From assembly GCA_017938765.1 (NCBI GenBank), contig JAGBAX010000003.1, positions 124,001-188,000 of the forward strand: DNA of 64,000 nucleotides, given 5' to 3'. The notes beneath the pieces were generated by a model that made no database searches, was not told where the DNA came from, and worked only from the letters and a program-made list of their open reading frames with translations. This document shows, piece after piece, positions 41,055 to 49,719 of this stretch (position 1 is the first letter of the stretch; the number at the start of each line of letters is the position of its first letter). A program made the translations under genes and the position numbers. This DNA is from Alistipes sp. (lineage in GTDB: Bacteria > Bacteroidota > Bacteroidia > Bacteroidales > Rikenellaceae).

Positions 41055-42199
41055 GATTTGCAGATATAATCGGACATACAGCACTCAAGGAGCACCTTGT
41101 TCGCAGTGTAGATAGTGGCAGAATAAGCCACGCGCAGCTCTTCACGGGCATTGCTGGTGCGGGCACGCTACCTCTTGCTATTGCCTATGCGCAGTATATC
41201 CACTGCCGTAACCGACAGAATGGCGATAGCTGTGGTGTCTGCCCCGCTTGTCAGCAGATTGCCGCCCTTGAGCACCCCGACCTGCACTTTGTCTACCCCG
41301 TAAATAAGCAGGGTAAGAAGAGTGGCGAGGTTGTTATCAGCACTGCCCGCGAGTTTACGGATAAGTGGCGCGAGATTATCGCCTCTACGGGTGGCTACTT
41401 CACCCCTCAGCAGTGGTTTGACAGCCTCAATTTAGGCAAGACCCTCAAGGGTATGATAACGGCCAAAGAGGCTGAGGAGATTATTCGCCGATTGGGCTTC
41501 AAGAGCTTTGAGAGCGAGTATAAGAGTATGATAATTTGGCTACCTGAGACGATGAACGAGGAGGCGGCCAACAAACTGCTCAAGATTCTTGAGGAGCCTT
41601 GGGGTAAGACCATCTTTATCCTTGTCTCTGAACGCCCTGACCGCCTACTGAAGACCATCCTCTCCCGCACGCAGGAGGTTACAGTACCACGCCTAACCAC
41701 TGAGGAGCTACTGCCAATAGCCCTACAGAGTGAGAGTGATAGTGTTAAGGCGCAGAATATCGCCCGCCTTGCTACTGGAGACATCATTGAGCTGCGTAGA
41801 TTGCTCGGACAGAGCACGGACGAGGCTCGTGAGGAGAATTTCGGCCACTTCTGCACCGTTATGCGCCTTAGCTACAACGACAAGCACCTTGAGTTGATGA
41901 ACTGGGCAGATGAGGTTGCAGCGCTCTCTCGTGAGCGCCAGCGCGGTATGCTTACAGAGTTCAGCCGCCTGCTGCGTGAGGCCTTTATGATTAACGCAGG
42001 CCTTAGCCAGATAAGCTACCTATGGGGCGAGGAGGCAGATTTTTGCAAGAAGTTTGCACCATTTATTGACGACAAGAATATAGAGCCTATCGTGGAGCAG
42101 ATAGAGCAGGCAACACGAGAGATTAACCAGAATGGCAATCCGCGAATTGTCTTTACACACTTCGCCCTTGCAGTAAGTAAATATATCCGCAGGAGGTAG
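41051..42199 (+). CDS. holB: DNA polymerase III subunit delta'
   Basis: Clamp-loader subunit, 382 residues. The AAA+ fold is seen: IIGHTALKEHLVRSVDSGRISHAQLFTG, a degenerate P-loop (GIAGAGTLPLAIAYA), the zinc site CGVCPAC after an upstream Cys, and EEAANKLLKILEEPWGKTIFILVSE with SRTQEV (sensor/SRC-like). Delta' does not need ATP binding, so the lost P-loop lysine fits. Cotranscribed with the flippase and folK. Confidence 0.9.
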   Translation: MRFADIIGHTALKEHLVRSVDSGRISHAQLFTGIAGAGTLPLAIAYAQYIHCRNRQNGDSCGVCPACQQIAALEHPDLHFVYPVNKQGKKSGEVVISTAREFTDKWREIIASTGGYFTPQQWFDSLNLGKTLKGMITAKEAEEIIRRLGFKSFESEYKSMIIWLPETMNEEAANKLLKILEEPWGKTIFILVSERPDRLLKTILSRTQEVTVPRLTTEELLPIALQSESDSVKAQNIARLATGDIIELRRLLGQSTDEAREENFGHFCTVMRLSYNDKHLELMNWADEVAALSRERQRGMLTEFSRLLREAFMINAGLSQISYLWGEEADFCKKFAPFIDDKNIEPIVEQIEQATREINQNGNPRIVFTHFALAVSKYIRRR

Positions 42200-42202
42200 G
42201 CT

Positions 42203-42685
42203 ATGAGGAGTGTTGTCGTTCTTGGAGGTGGTAATGTTGGGGATGTCACTCAGACCCTTAACCGCGCAGAGAGGATTATTGCCGAGCGCATTGGAGAGAT
42301 TATCTCCCGCTCAACAGACCATACCTCTGAGGCGTGGGGCTTTGAGAGTAGCTCTCTCTTTACCAACCGCGCGTGGGTTGTTCAGACGACAAAAGAGCCT
42401 ATGGAGGTAATGGATAGTCTGCTTGATATAGAGGCTCAGTGTGGCCGTGACCGCAAGGGCGAGTACCGCAGTAAAGTGCTTGGAGGAGAAAGCTACGCCA
42501 ACCGCGTGGTAGACCTTGACATACTGCTCTATGGAAGCGAGCTTGTAGTGACCCCGCACCTGCAAATTCCGCATCCGATGCTCCTTGAGCGCGACTTTGC
42601 ACTGCAGCCAATGGCAGAGGCTATGGGGATAAGCGTTGAGCAGGCGGTAGAATTAGTGACTAAAATTGTGAAAGATGAGATATAA
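42203..42685 (+). CDS. folK: HPPK-family 2-amino-4-hydroxy-6-hydroxymethyldihydropteridine pyrophosphokinase
   Basis: Folate-pathway kinase of 160 residues. The N-terminal GGGNVGDVTQTLNRAERII corresponds to the LGSNxGD loop, with GN for SN. Further landmarks: SEAWGFESSSLFTNRAWVVQT, DIEAQCGRDRKGEYRSK (ExxxGR.R), VDLDILLYG (metal-binding DxD) and IPHPMLLERDFALQPMAE. It starts 3 bp after holB and overlaps the next gene by 11 bp. Confidence 0.92.
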   Translation: MRSVVVLGGGNVGDVTQTLNRAERIIAERIGEIISRSTDHTSEAWGFESSSLFTNRAWVVQTTKEPMEVMDSLLDIEAQCGRDRKGEYRSKVLGGESYANRVVDLDILLYGSELVVTPHLQIPHPMLLERDFALQPMAEAMGISVEQAVELVTKIVKDEI

Positions 42686-43229
42686 AGTGATAGTACTATG
42701 CTGCGTGGCACTCACTGCTGTGGGGTGCTTCAAGAGCGTTACAAAGGATACAAACCTTGTTATCAAGACCCTTGTGCAACAGACCTCTGGCGCAGGAAAC
42801 ACCCTTGCTACAGATACCTACTCCTATGCCTACTATACGGGTACGGACAAGTGGATGGTGGCAAGCTATGAGGATGCTGTGGCGAGGATAGTTACCGACT
42901 CACTGGGCGTAGAGCGCAAAACAGTTCCCGATGTGGAGTCTGAGGTCTTGGAGCGCACTGATGATACGAACTACTACGTCAGCCTGCCGCTAAACCAGTC
43001 GCCTGCCCTTGTGGTGCTTGTTGCGCCGAGCATCAGAATGTACGCCACAACCTTCAAGTACCTCAACGTTGAAAACCTATACGAGACATACATAACCCTA
43101 CTGCTCCACCCTTGGAAAAAAGCCCCCTATACCGAGGGCAGCGAGAAGAAGGGCGGTGTGTGGACCATAGTTCCACCCGCGCCAGAGCAGACAGAGAGTG
43201 ATAACACCGCAACAGATACTGTAGAATGA
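42675..43229 (+). CDS. Hypothetical lipoprotein
   Basis: A 184-residue protein with a lipobox (LTAVGC, Cys near 18) that I do not recognise. The mature part mixes helix and strand (LVIKTLVQQTSG, MVASYEDAVARIV) and ends in a Thr/Glu/Asp-rich tail. It overlaps folK upstream and the Ig-like protein gene downstream by 4 bp; the latter overlap suggests the two products may work together at the envelope. Confidence 0.7.
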   Translation: MRYKVIVLCCVALTAVGCFKSVTKDTNLVIKTLVQQTSGAGNTLATDTYSYAYYTGTDKWMVASYEDAVARIVTDSLGVERKTVPDVESEVLERTDDTNYYVSLPLNQSPALVVLVAPSIRMYATTFKYLNVENLYETYITLLLHPWKKAPYTEGSEKKGGVWTIVPPAPEQTESDNTATDTVE

Positions 43230-45304
43230 AAAATAGCACGCTGATACTCAAAGTGGCCGTGACGCTCCTCTTCCTTGGTGCGTTTCTGACTCGCTGTGCC
43301 AACATTATGAGCCCTGAGGGTGGCCCAAAGGATACTCTGCCACCTGTCATTGTAAACCTTACCCCAAATAACTTCGCCACTAACTTTAAGGAGAAGAAGA
43401 TATACATTGAGTTCAACGAGTACGTGCAGATAAAGGACCAGAACAAGGAGATGTTCACCTCTCCACAGATGAAGAAGATGCCCCTTATCTCTACTCGTGG
43501 CAAGGGCATTGTCATCACTATCCGCGACACACTCAAGGAGAATACCACCTACGCCATTGACCTTGGTAGCGCCATTCGTGATAATAACGAGGGTAACCCA
43601 ATCAATGCAATGCGCTATGTCTTCTCTACGGGCGATACGGTAGACTCGCTGATGTGCTCTGGATATACGGCCGACTCTTATAAGGCGGACTCCGTTAGCC
43701 GAACATTCCTCTGGTTTTATATCGCAGACTCTCTGCCCGATACACCAGACTACGACTCTACAATCTTTAACCGCAAACCCGATGTTATTGCCCGCGCGCA
43801 GAACAACGGAATCTTCATTGCGCAGAACCTTAAGCCAGTAGCCTACCGCATCTACGCCTTCGGAGATAAGAACGACAACCAGATGTATGAGCCAGGCACA
43901 GACCTTGTGGGTATCCTTGATACGCTCTATAACCCCGCCACAATGCCACCATTTGCTGTTTGGTTTGACTCTCTGCGCCACTATCCATCTGCCGACCCGC
44001 AGCTCTACTTCCGTATGTTTACCGACAAGGCATTCAAGGGCCAGCGCCTTGTGGAGGCTATGCGCCCCGACTGCAAGCAGATAACCCTCTACTTCAACAC
44101 CGCCCTGCCTATCATTGACTCTATCCGATTGGACTCAATCCCTTCTGATAAGATACTCTTTGACCCTCGCACAAAGGGCAAGGATACCCTTAACCTATGG
44201 CTCAATGTCCCTGCCGAGAGCCTCCCAGACACCATCAAGGGAACTATCACCTACCACAAGCACGACTCTATCCGCCAGCTTGTGCCGACAACAGAGCCAC
44301 TCAAACTTGCTTGGAAACTCGTAGAGAGTAAGGAGGAGCAGAAGGAGCGCGAGAAGGAGGAGCGCGAGCGCAAGAAGGCCGAGGAGGAGGGTCGCGAGTA
44401 TACCCCACCGAAGAAGCCAAACCCATTCAAGTTCAAGTGTAGCGCCTCGGCAGAGATAAACCCAGAGAAGGGCTTTGACATTACTATTGACTACCCTCTT
44501 GTAGCCTTTGACTCTACAGCCGTAAAGCTCTACAAACTCTCTGGCGACGAGAAAAATCCTACCGAGACAGAGATAGAGAAGAGCTTTGTTCAAGACACTA
44601 TGCACATCGGCCGCTATGCTGTTCGTGCCAAGTGGGAGAAGAAGACCAAGTACCGCTTCTACATCCCTAAGGATGCTATGACAGATGTTATGGGCTATAA
44701 GAACGACTCTATCAGCCAGAGCTTTGCCACCTACGACCCTGAGAAGTACTCAAAGATAGTTCTTACAGTCAAGGGTCAGGGCGATAAGCAGTATATCATC
44801 CAGCAGACCGACTCTTCGGGCAAGACCCAGCAGGAGCTGAAGGGTGTCAAGACGGGTAAGCATACTATCAACTATGTCAGCCCAGGTGAGATTCGCATTC
44901 GCGTTATTGAGGATACAAATGGCAATGGAGTGTGGGACGCAGGCGATGTAGTTGCCCGCCTACAGCCAGAGCGCGCCGAGATGTACATTAACGACACGGG
45001 CGAGGATGTTTTTGCCACGAAGGCCAACTGGGATATCGAGATAGATATCGACATGAGCAAGGTATTCAAGCCGATGACTATGGAGAACCTTATCAAGATG
45101 CTTGAGGATAAGGAGGCTTCACGCCTCAAGAAGCTCTACGAGGAGTGGCAGAAGAAGCAACTTGAGAACCCACAGGGCAACAACAACCAGAACAACTCCG
45201 GCATGGGAGGTATGGGCGGTATGATGGGCGGCATGGGCGGCATGATGGGAGGCCTTGGAGGTCTTACTGGCAGCGGCTCAGGCAGCACAGGTAGATTATT
45301 CTAA
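43226..45304 (+). CDS. Ig-like (Big_5) lipoprotein with GM-rich C-terminus
   Basis: A 692-residue probable lipoprotein (AFLTRC, Cys near 24, then ANIMSPEGGPKDTLPPVIV). The region 36-135 is a bacterial Ig-like Big_5 domain (PNNFATNFKEKKIYIEFNEYV, LKENTTYAIDLG). A second family-wide segment (YRIYAFGDKNDNQMYEPGTDLVG) and, near residue 555, IRIRVIEDTNGNGVWDAGDV follow. A Glu/Lys/Arg-rich helix sits at about 365-395. The last 40 residues are made of GGMGGMM units, unusual for an exported protein. Conserved in Bacteroidota and of unknown role; possibly gliding or envelope related. Confidence 0.75.
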   Translation: MKNSTLILKVAVTLLFLGAFLTRCANIMSPEGGPKDTLPPVIVNLTPNNFATNFKEKKIYIEFNEYVQIKDQNKEMFTSPQMKKMPLISTRGKGIVITIRDTLKENTTYAIDLGSAIRDNNEGNPINAMRYVFSTGDTVDSLMCSGYTADSYKADSVSRTFLWFYIADSLPDTPDYDSTIFNRKPDVIARAQNNGIFIAQNLKPVAYRIYAFGDKNDNQMYEPGTDLVGILDTLYNPATMPPFAVWFDSLRHYPSADPQLYFRMFTDKAFKGQRLVEAMRPDCKQITLYFNTALPIIDSIRLDSIPSDKILFDPRTKGKDTLNLWLNVPAESLPDTIKGTITYHKHDSIRQLVPTTEPLKLAWKLVESKEEQKEREKEERERKKAEEEGREYTPPKKPNPFKFKCSASAEINPEKGFDITIDYPLVAFDSTAVKLYKLSGDEKNPTETEIEKSFVQDTMHIGRYAVRAKWEKKTKYRFYIPKDAMTDVMGYKNDSISQSFATYDPEKYSKIVLTVKGQGDKQYIIQQTDSSGKTQQELKGVKTGKHTINYVSPGEIRIRVIEDTNGNGVWDAGDVVARLQPERAEMYINDTGEDVFATKANWDIEIDIDMSKVFKPMTMENLIKMLEDKEASRLKKLYEEWQKKQLENPQGNNNQNNSGMGGMGGMMGGMGGMMGGLGGLTGSGSGSTGRLF

Positions 45305-45324
45305 ACTATTGTCTAAAATTGACT

Positions 45325-46146
45325 ATGAAGCGATTACTAACAATACTAATGCTTATTGCAGCGACACTCTGTGGTCAAAAAGCCTCAGCGCAGCACGTTA
45401 TTGCTGTTACTGGTGGAGCGGGTATGGCGACCAGTAGACTATACCCTGCGCAGGAGACTCGCCCAATCTGGGGTGTTGGTCAGGCAGGAGTTTCGTGGCG
45501 ATACTACTCATTGCCACGCTTTGTGGGCGGCTTTGGTATAGACCTTGACTGGATGCAGCGCGGATTTTCCTATGCCCCTTATGCCTCTATTTACGAGGAT
45601 AAGAAGGATTATAAGTACTACCGCCGCAATGTCAATACGCTGATGATGCCTATCGTTTGGCAGCCACACTTCTACCTGTTCAAGAACCACTTGAGGGTCT
45701 ACCTTGAGGCTGCTGTGACCTTCTCCTACAACTTCGCCTCAACATTTGAGAACCGCGAGCCATACACCTTTGGAGGCACTGCGGCGGGCGATGTAATGAA
45801 GGACAAGTACGATATGCGCCCTGAGCGCGACAACCGCTTCGGCTTTGGACTTGCTGGCGGTGGAGGTATAGACATTATTGTCGGCCAGATGGAGTTTGGT
45901 CTCCGCGCACGATATGACTTCGGATACTCGGACATCCTTAAAAACCGCAACAAATACTACGACAACGGCCTTGACCAGAAGAACAAACCGGGCGAAAACC
46001 CATTCTGGTATACTCCTCTGCGCTCGCCGTTAGACAATCTGATGATTAGCCTTCGCATCGGTTGGCGATTTAACAAGAAGGGCTTTGATGAGTGGTTCTA
46101 CAAGCCACCAAAAAGGGATAAAGAGGTAATAAAATTTGCACTATAA
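45325..46146 (+). CDS. Outer-membrane beta-barrel protein (PorT-like)
   Basis: A 273-residue exported protein: signal peptide MKRLLTILMLIAATLCGQKASA, then short amphipathic strands with many aromatic residues (VGGFGIDLDWMQRGFSY, RVYLEAAVTFSYNFAS, MEFGLRARYDFGYSDIL, NLMISLRIGWRFN). The pattern fits the OMP_b-brl_2/PorT group of eight-stranded barrels. ATG 45325 is used rather than an in-frame TTG two codons before. Its stop TAA shares the A with the start of rbfA. Confidence 0.75.
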   Translation: MKRLLTILMLIAATLCGQKASAQHVIAVTGGAGMATSRLYPAQETRPIWGVGQAGVSWRYYSLPRFVGGFGIDLDWMQRGFSYAPYASIYEDKKDYKYYRRNVNTLMMPIVWQPHFYLFKNHLRVYLEAAVTFSYNFASTFENREPYTFGGTAAGDVMKDKYDMRPERDNRFGFGLAGGGGIDIIVGQMEFGLRARYDFGYSDILKNRNKYYDNGLDQKNKPGENPFWYTPLRSPLDNLMISLRIGWRFNKKGFDEWFYKPPKRDKEVIKFAL

Positions 46147-46490
46147 TGGAGAGTACAAACACAAGGCAACAGAAGATTGCCAAACAGATTCAGAAAGATG
46201 TTGCTGGCATTATCCAGCGCGAATACTCAGCCGCCCTGCGCGGGACACTGGTTACGGTAACCACCGTGCGCGTATCGGTAGACCTTGCATACGCCAAGAT
46301 ATATGTGAGTGTCTTCCCCTTTGACCGCGCCGAGGCTACCCTTGCACTGCTTACCGAGCAGAATCGCGCCATTCGCGGTCTGTTAGGCAACCTTATGCGC
46401 AATCAGGTGAAGTCAATCCCAGAGCTTCAGTTCTTTATTGACGACTCATTGGAGTATATTGAGAATATAGACAACCTGCTCAACAAGTAG
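46146..46490 (+). CDS. rbfA: Ribosome-binding factor A
   Basis: A 114-residue 30S maturation factor with a KH-like fold. Landmarks: RQQKIAKQIQKDVAGIIQRE, VTVTTVRVSVDLAYAKIYVSVFP and IPELQFFIDDSLEYIENIDNLL. It overlaps the stop codon of the barrel gene and is 3 bp before the permease gene. Confidence 0.93.
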   Translation: MESTNTRQQKIAKQIQKDVAGIIQREYSAALRGTLVTVTTVRVSVDLAYAKIYVSVFPFDRAEATLALLTEQNRAIRGLLGNLMRNQVKSIPELQFFIDDSLEYIENIDNLLNK

Positions 46491-46493
46491 TCT

Positions 46494-47669
46494 ATGCAGT
46501 GGTTTTTTGCCCGTAGATACCTGCTCTCTCGCTCGTCACACTCGGTGATAAACATCATCGCGAGCGTGAGCCTTATCTCTGTGGCAATACCCGTTGCAGC
46601 AATGGTTATCCTGCTCTCGGTCTTCAATGGCTTTGAGATTCTGGTAAAGGGGATGTACGCCCAGAGCGATGCAGATATAGAGATTCTCGGTGTTGGTACT
46701 CCTTCAGAGGAGTTACGCAGTAAAGTCCTTGATACAGAGGGGGTTAAAGCGGCTACTTATATAGTTGACGGTCAGGCACTTGCCGCATCAGAGACCCGCC
46801 AGACGGCAGTTCAAGTTCGCGGAGCTGATAGCCTCTACTACGAGGTCTTTCCCGTAGACCTTCGCTCTGTGCAGGGTAGTGTAGCCCTTACTCACGGCGA
46901 GATTAACAATGCGCTGATGACAAGCGATATCTCGCAACTGCTTGGTATATACACCGTTGTCTCCTCTCGCATAACCCTCTACTCACTCGGTGGTGGAGAT
47001 ATCGGCTCACTGCTTCCCATTAGGGGTATGCGCCAGACAAGGGTACATGCAGGGGGCATTATCCGCGCAAATCAACAGCACAAGAGCACTATTGTGGTGC
47101 CTATGCGCGCTGCAAGCGAGATTTTTGATACCAGCACAGCCAAACTCTGCCTGCGCACAGACCAGAGTGCCGAGCGCGTTAAGGCTCGCCTACAGCAGAC
47201 TCTGGGGGATGATGTAACCATAAAGACGCGCGAAGAGAAAAACTCTCTTTTCTACCAGATTATGAAGTACGAGAAGTGGGCTGTATTCCTTGTAGCACTG
47301 CTCGTTCTTGTAATCGCTTCACTATCAATCATCGGCACAGTGATTATGCTGATTGTTGAGAAGCGCGACCAGCAACTTACACTTCGCGCTATGGGCGCAG
47401 ATAGCCGCTTTATCCGAGGGATATTTGTCCGCGAGGGGTTGCTCATCTCTGGCATTGGTGGAGGCATAGGAGTGCTTATAGGCGTTGTTGTGGTGCTTGT
47501 TCAGCAGTGGTTTGGGGTTATCGCTCTGCCTTCGGCTGGTTTTATTGTTGAGAGTTACCCCGTACAATTAGAGATAACTGACCTAATACTGATATTGATA
47601 ACCTTTGTCGCCATTGCGTGGTCTGTCTCGCAAATTGCGGCTAACACTATGATAAAGAGGAAGATATGA
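46494..47669 (+). CDS. LolC/E- or FtsX-type ABC transporter permease
   Basis: A 391-residue inner-membrane protein: one N-terminal helix (IIASVSLISVAIPVAAMVILLSVFNGFE), a periplasmic domain of about 230 residues, then three helices (VFLVALLVLVIASLSIIGTVIML, LISGIGGGIGVLIGVVVVLV, LILILITFVAIAWSVSQIAA). This topology is that of lipoprotein-release permeases (MacB_PCD plus FtsX). The ATPase partner is not in the window. The neighbouring lipoprotein genes fit a role in lipoprotein sorting, but that is inference. Confidence 0.85.
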   Translation: MQWFFARRYLLSRSSHSVINIIASVSLISVAIPVAAMVILLSVFNGFEILVKGMYAQSDADIEILGVGTPSEELRSKVLDTEGVKAATYIVDGQALAASETRQTAVQVRGADSLYYEVFPVDLRSVQGSVALTHGEINNALMTSDISQLLGIYTVVSSRITLYSLGGGDIGSLLPIRGMRQTRVHAGGIIRANQQHKSTIVVPMRAASEIFDTSTAKLCLRTDQSAERVKARLQQTLGDDVTIKTREEKNSLFYQIMKYEKWAVFLVALLVLVIASLSIIGTVIMLIVEKRDQQLTLRAMGADSRFIRGIFVREGLLISGIGGGIGVLIGVVVVLVQQWFGVIALPSAGFIVESYPVQLEITDLILILITFVAIAWSVSQIAANTMIKRKI

Positions 47670-48547
47670 AACGACTGATATATACCCTTCTTGCCCTATT
47701 ATGCTTTATGGGCTGCCAAGGCCGAAAGGAGATTGACGACAAGACCCTTGCGATGATTTTCCGCGATGCCTACATCACCAACGCATACCTTGGTGTCAAC
47801 TACCTCAATATAGACTCTATCCAGATTTATGAGCCTATACTGGGTAAGTACGGCTACACGGCTGAGGACCTTAGATATACCATCGGAAACTTCTCTCGCC
47901 GCAAGAGCGCCCAGCTTGGTCGTGTGCTTAAAGATGCTGAAAATCAGATTACAGAGGTCGCTACCGACTATGAGAAGCGCGTAGTTGTGCTTGACACAAT
48001 CAAAAATGTCGCTATCCGCACCTTCAAGCGTACTATACACCGCGACTCGCTTATAGAGATTAAAAAGAGGGCGGATACAACAAAACTTCAGCTTGTCGTA
48101 GAGCCACTACAGCCTGGAACATACTCTCTGCGCTATAAGTACATCTACGATAAAAAGGAGGATACAAAAAAGCGCAAGAAGAGGAGAAACACAACTGATG
48201 AGATATCATATCGTGGAGCGCTATATGTTGAGACCTATGGCGGTAGCCACCGCAACAACTACTCCTATAATCTTCGTCCAGAGGAGAGTATCCGCCGAAC
48301 TATTATCACTGACACGGCAGCGCACAAGCTTGTCATAACCTTCGCCAAGCCATCTGATGCTCGCCACAAGATGGGTAAAATTGACCTTACAGTCCGCGAC
48401 CTTGAGATTATCTACACCCCAAGTGAGGAGCTGGCTGTAGACTCACTGTTCCGTAAGTATGTAGACATTAAAATATTTGACGATGCCTTCTTCATCACTC
48501 CGACAGATAGCCTCTCACTACCTGCTGACACCACAAGGGTTTTATAG
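47666..48547 (+). CDS. DUF4296 lipoprotein
   Basis: A 293-residue lipoprotein (lipobox LLCFMGC, Cys near 17). The first 100 residues match the DUF4296 pattern: IDDKTLAMIFRDAYITNAYL, YEPILGKYGYTAEDLRYTIGN, followed by a long helix. The C-terminal part is beta-rich and basic in its middle (KKEDTKKRKKRRN). Function unknown. It overlaps the permease gene by 4 bp and the amidohydrolase gene by about 65 bp. Confidence 0.8.
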   Translation: MKRLIYTLLALLCFMGCQGRKEIDDKTLAMIFRDAYITNAYLGVNYLNIDSIQIYEPILGKYGYTAEDLRYTIGNFSRRKSAQLGRVLKDAENQITEVATDYEKRVVVLDTIKNVAIRTFKRTIHRDSLIEIKKRADTTKLQLVVEPLQPGTYSLRYKYIYDKKEDTKKRKKRRNTTDEISYRGALYVETYGGSHRNNYSYNLRPEESIRRTIITDTAAHKLVITFAKPSDARHKMGKIDLTVRDLEIIYTPSEELAVDSLFRKYVDIKIFDDAFFITPTDSLSLPADTTRVL

Positions 48548-49607
48548 CCAACCACTGATAACTATTGACTGTGCAAGTGGGGATATTGTCCGCCTTGAAC
48601 ACTACTCGGACAATTTAGACTCTCTTGCAGGTGTTGAGTTCTACTCTGGCATCCTCTGTAGGGGATTTGTTAATGCACACTGCCACAGCGAGTTATCATA
48701 CCTTAAGGATGCTATTGCTGAGGGGTGCGGATATAGCGGTTTTGCTGGGGCAATGGCTCGCGTAAGAGAGCGTTTTACAGCAGAAGAGAGACTCTCTGCG
48801 CTCCAGACTGCCGACCGTGATATGTGGATGGAAGGGGTAGATTTTTGCGCCGATATTGTCAATGACAACAGCTCCTTTGCCGTTAAGGAGAAGAGCCAGA
48901 TTTACTACCGCTCCTTTGCCGAGGTTTTCGGCCTTAAACAGAGCAATCTTGACCGCTGCCGCGACCTTGTAACCTCATACCCAAATACCACGCTTTCGCC
49001 CCACTCAACCTACTCCGTTCAGCAGTCCGACTTTGAGGCTGTGTGTAGTAGCCATCCTGACCTTATGACTATCCACTTCAAGGAGTCAGAGGGCGAGCAG
49101 CAACTATTTGATAATCAAGGTGCTTTGGCAGAGTGGTATAGAGCCGTAGGCTTTGAGTGTGACTTTCTTGACTACCGCTCTCCAGCCGAGCGAATTGTAA
49201 GGACAATTCCCGCCTGTCAGAGTGTAATGTTTGTCCACAACTGCCACCTTACACAAGCAGATATTGACACCATTATGAGCCATTTCACAGCACCCGTATA
49301 CTGGGTGCTCTGTCCCCGCTCAAATAGCTATATCAGCGGAGCCAAAACTGCTGTCCACAAACTGCTTATGGCAAACAATCTTAATATACTTATCGGCACA
49401 GACTCGCTTGCCTCAAACAGCAGTCTGTCTATTATTGAAGAGCTGAAATGTTTTGCCGATGTTCCGCTTCAAACTCTGCTTGGTTGGGCAACAACAAATG
49501 GCTATAAAGCCCTTAATTGCAGCCCTCGCGGATGGGTAAACATTGACGGCGTTGATTTACAGACGATGACCATCACAGAGCAGGCAACTGCCAAAAGGGT
49601 GCTCTGA
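48483..49607 (+). CDS. Amidohydrolase-superfamily protein
   Basis: A 374-residue cytoplasmic metal-dependent hydrolase of the deaminase/chlorohydrolase type. Metal and catalytic residues are visible: HxH in FVNAHCHSELSYL, His in MTIHFKESEGE, FVHNCHLT and Asp in IGTDSLASNSSL. The N-terminal strand LRQIASHYLLTPQGF lies inside the end of the DUF4296 gene and is needed for the fold, so the 65-bp overlap is real (ATG 48483; ATG 48477 is also possible). The substrate may be an aminated nucleoside such as aminodeoxyfutalosine, but the sequence does not decide. Last gene of the operon. Confidence 0.85.
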   Translation: MPSSSLRQIASHYLLTPQGFYSQPLITIDCASGDIVRLEHYSDNLDSLAGVEFYSGILCRGFVNAHCHSELSYLKDAIAEGCGYSGFAGAMARVRERFTAEERLSALQTADRDMWMEGVDFCADIVNDNSSFAVKEKSQIYYRSFAEVFGLKQSNLDRCRDLVTSYPNTTLSPHSTYSVQQSDFEAVCSSHPDLMTIHFKESEGEQQLFDNQGALAEWYRAVGFECDFLDYRSPAERIVRTIPACQSVMFVHNCHLTQADIDTIMSHFTAPVYWVLCPRSNSYISGAKTAVHKLLMANNLNILIGTDSLASNSSLSIIEELKCFADVPLQTLLGWATTNGYKALNCSPRGWVNIDGVDLQTMTITEQATAKRVL

Positions 49608-49673
49608 AAGAGCAAAAAGTAATATTCACGCAATATTTTTCAGAGAAAATAGTTAATATTCAAAAATAAAGAG

Positions 49674-49681
49674 TATCTTTG
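49674..49681 (+). promoter_or_regulatory. -7 box of the OmpA/TPR lipoprotein gene
   Basis: TATCTTTG, with a leader of about 35 nt. The -33 region is not canonical. Confidence 0.65.
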
Positions 49682-49719
49682 TGAACAGAATAACTTTTAA
49701 TTAAAATTATAACAGAACT

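Noticed and set aside
43127-43981. 284-codon minus-strand open frame opposite the Ig-like lipoprotein
   Set aside because: Antisense to a well-supported gene; no start signal or family pattern.
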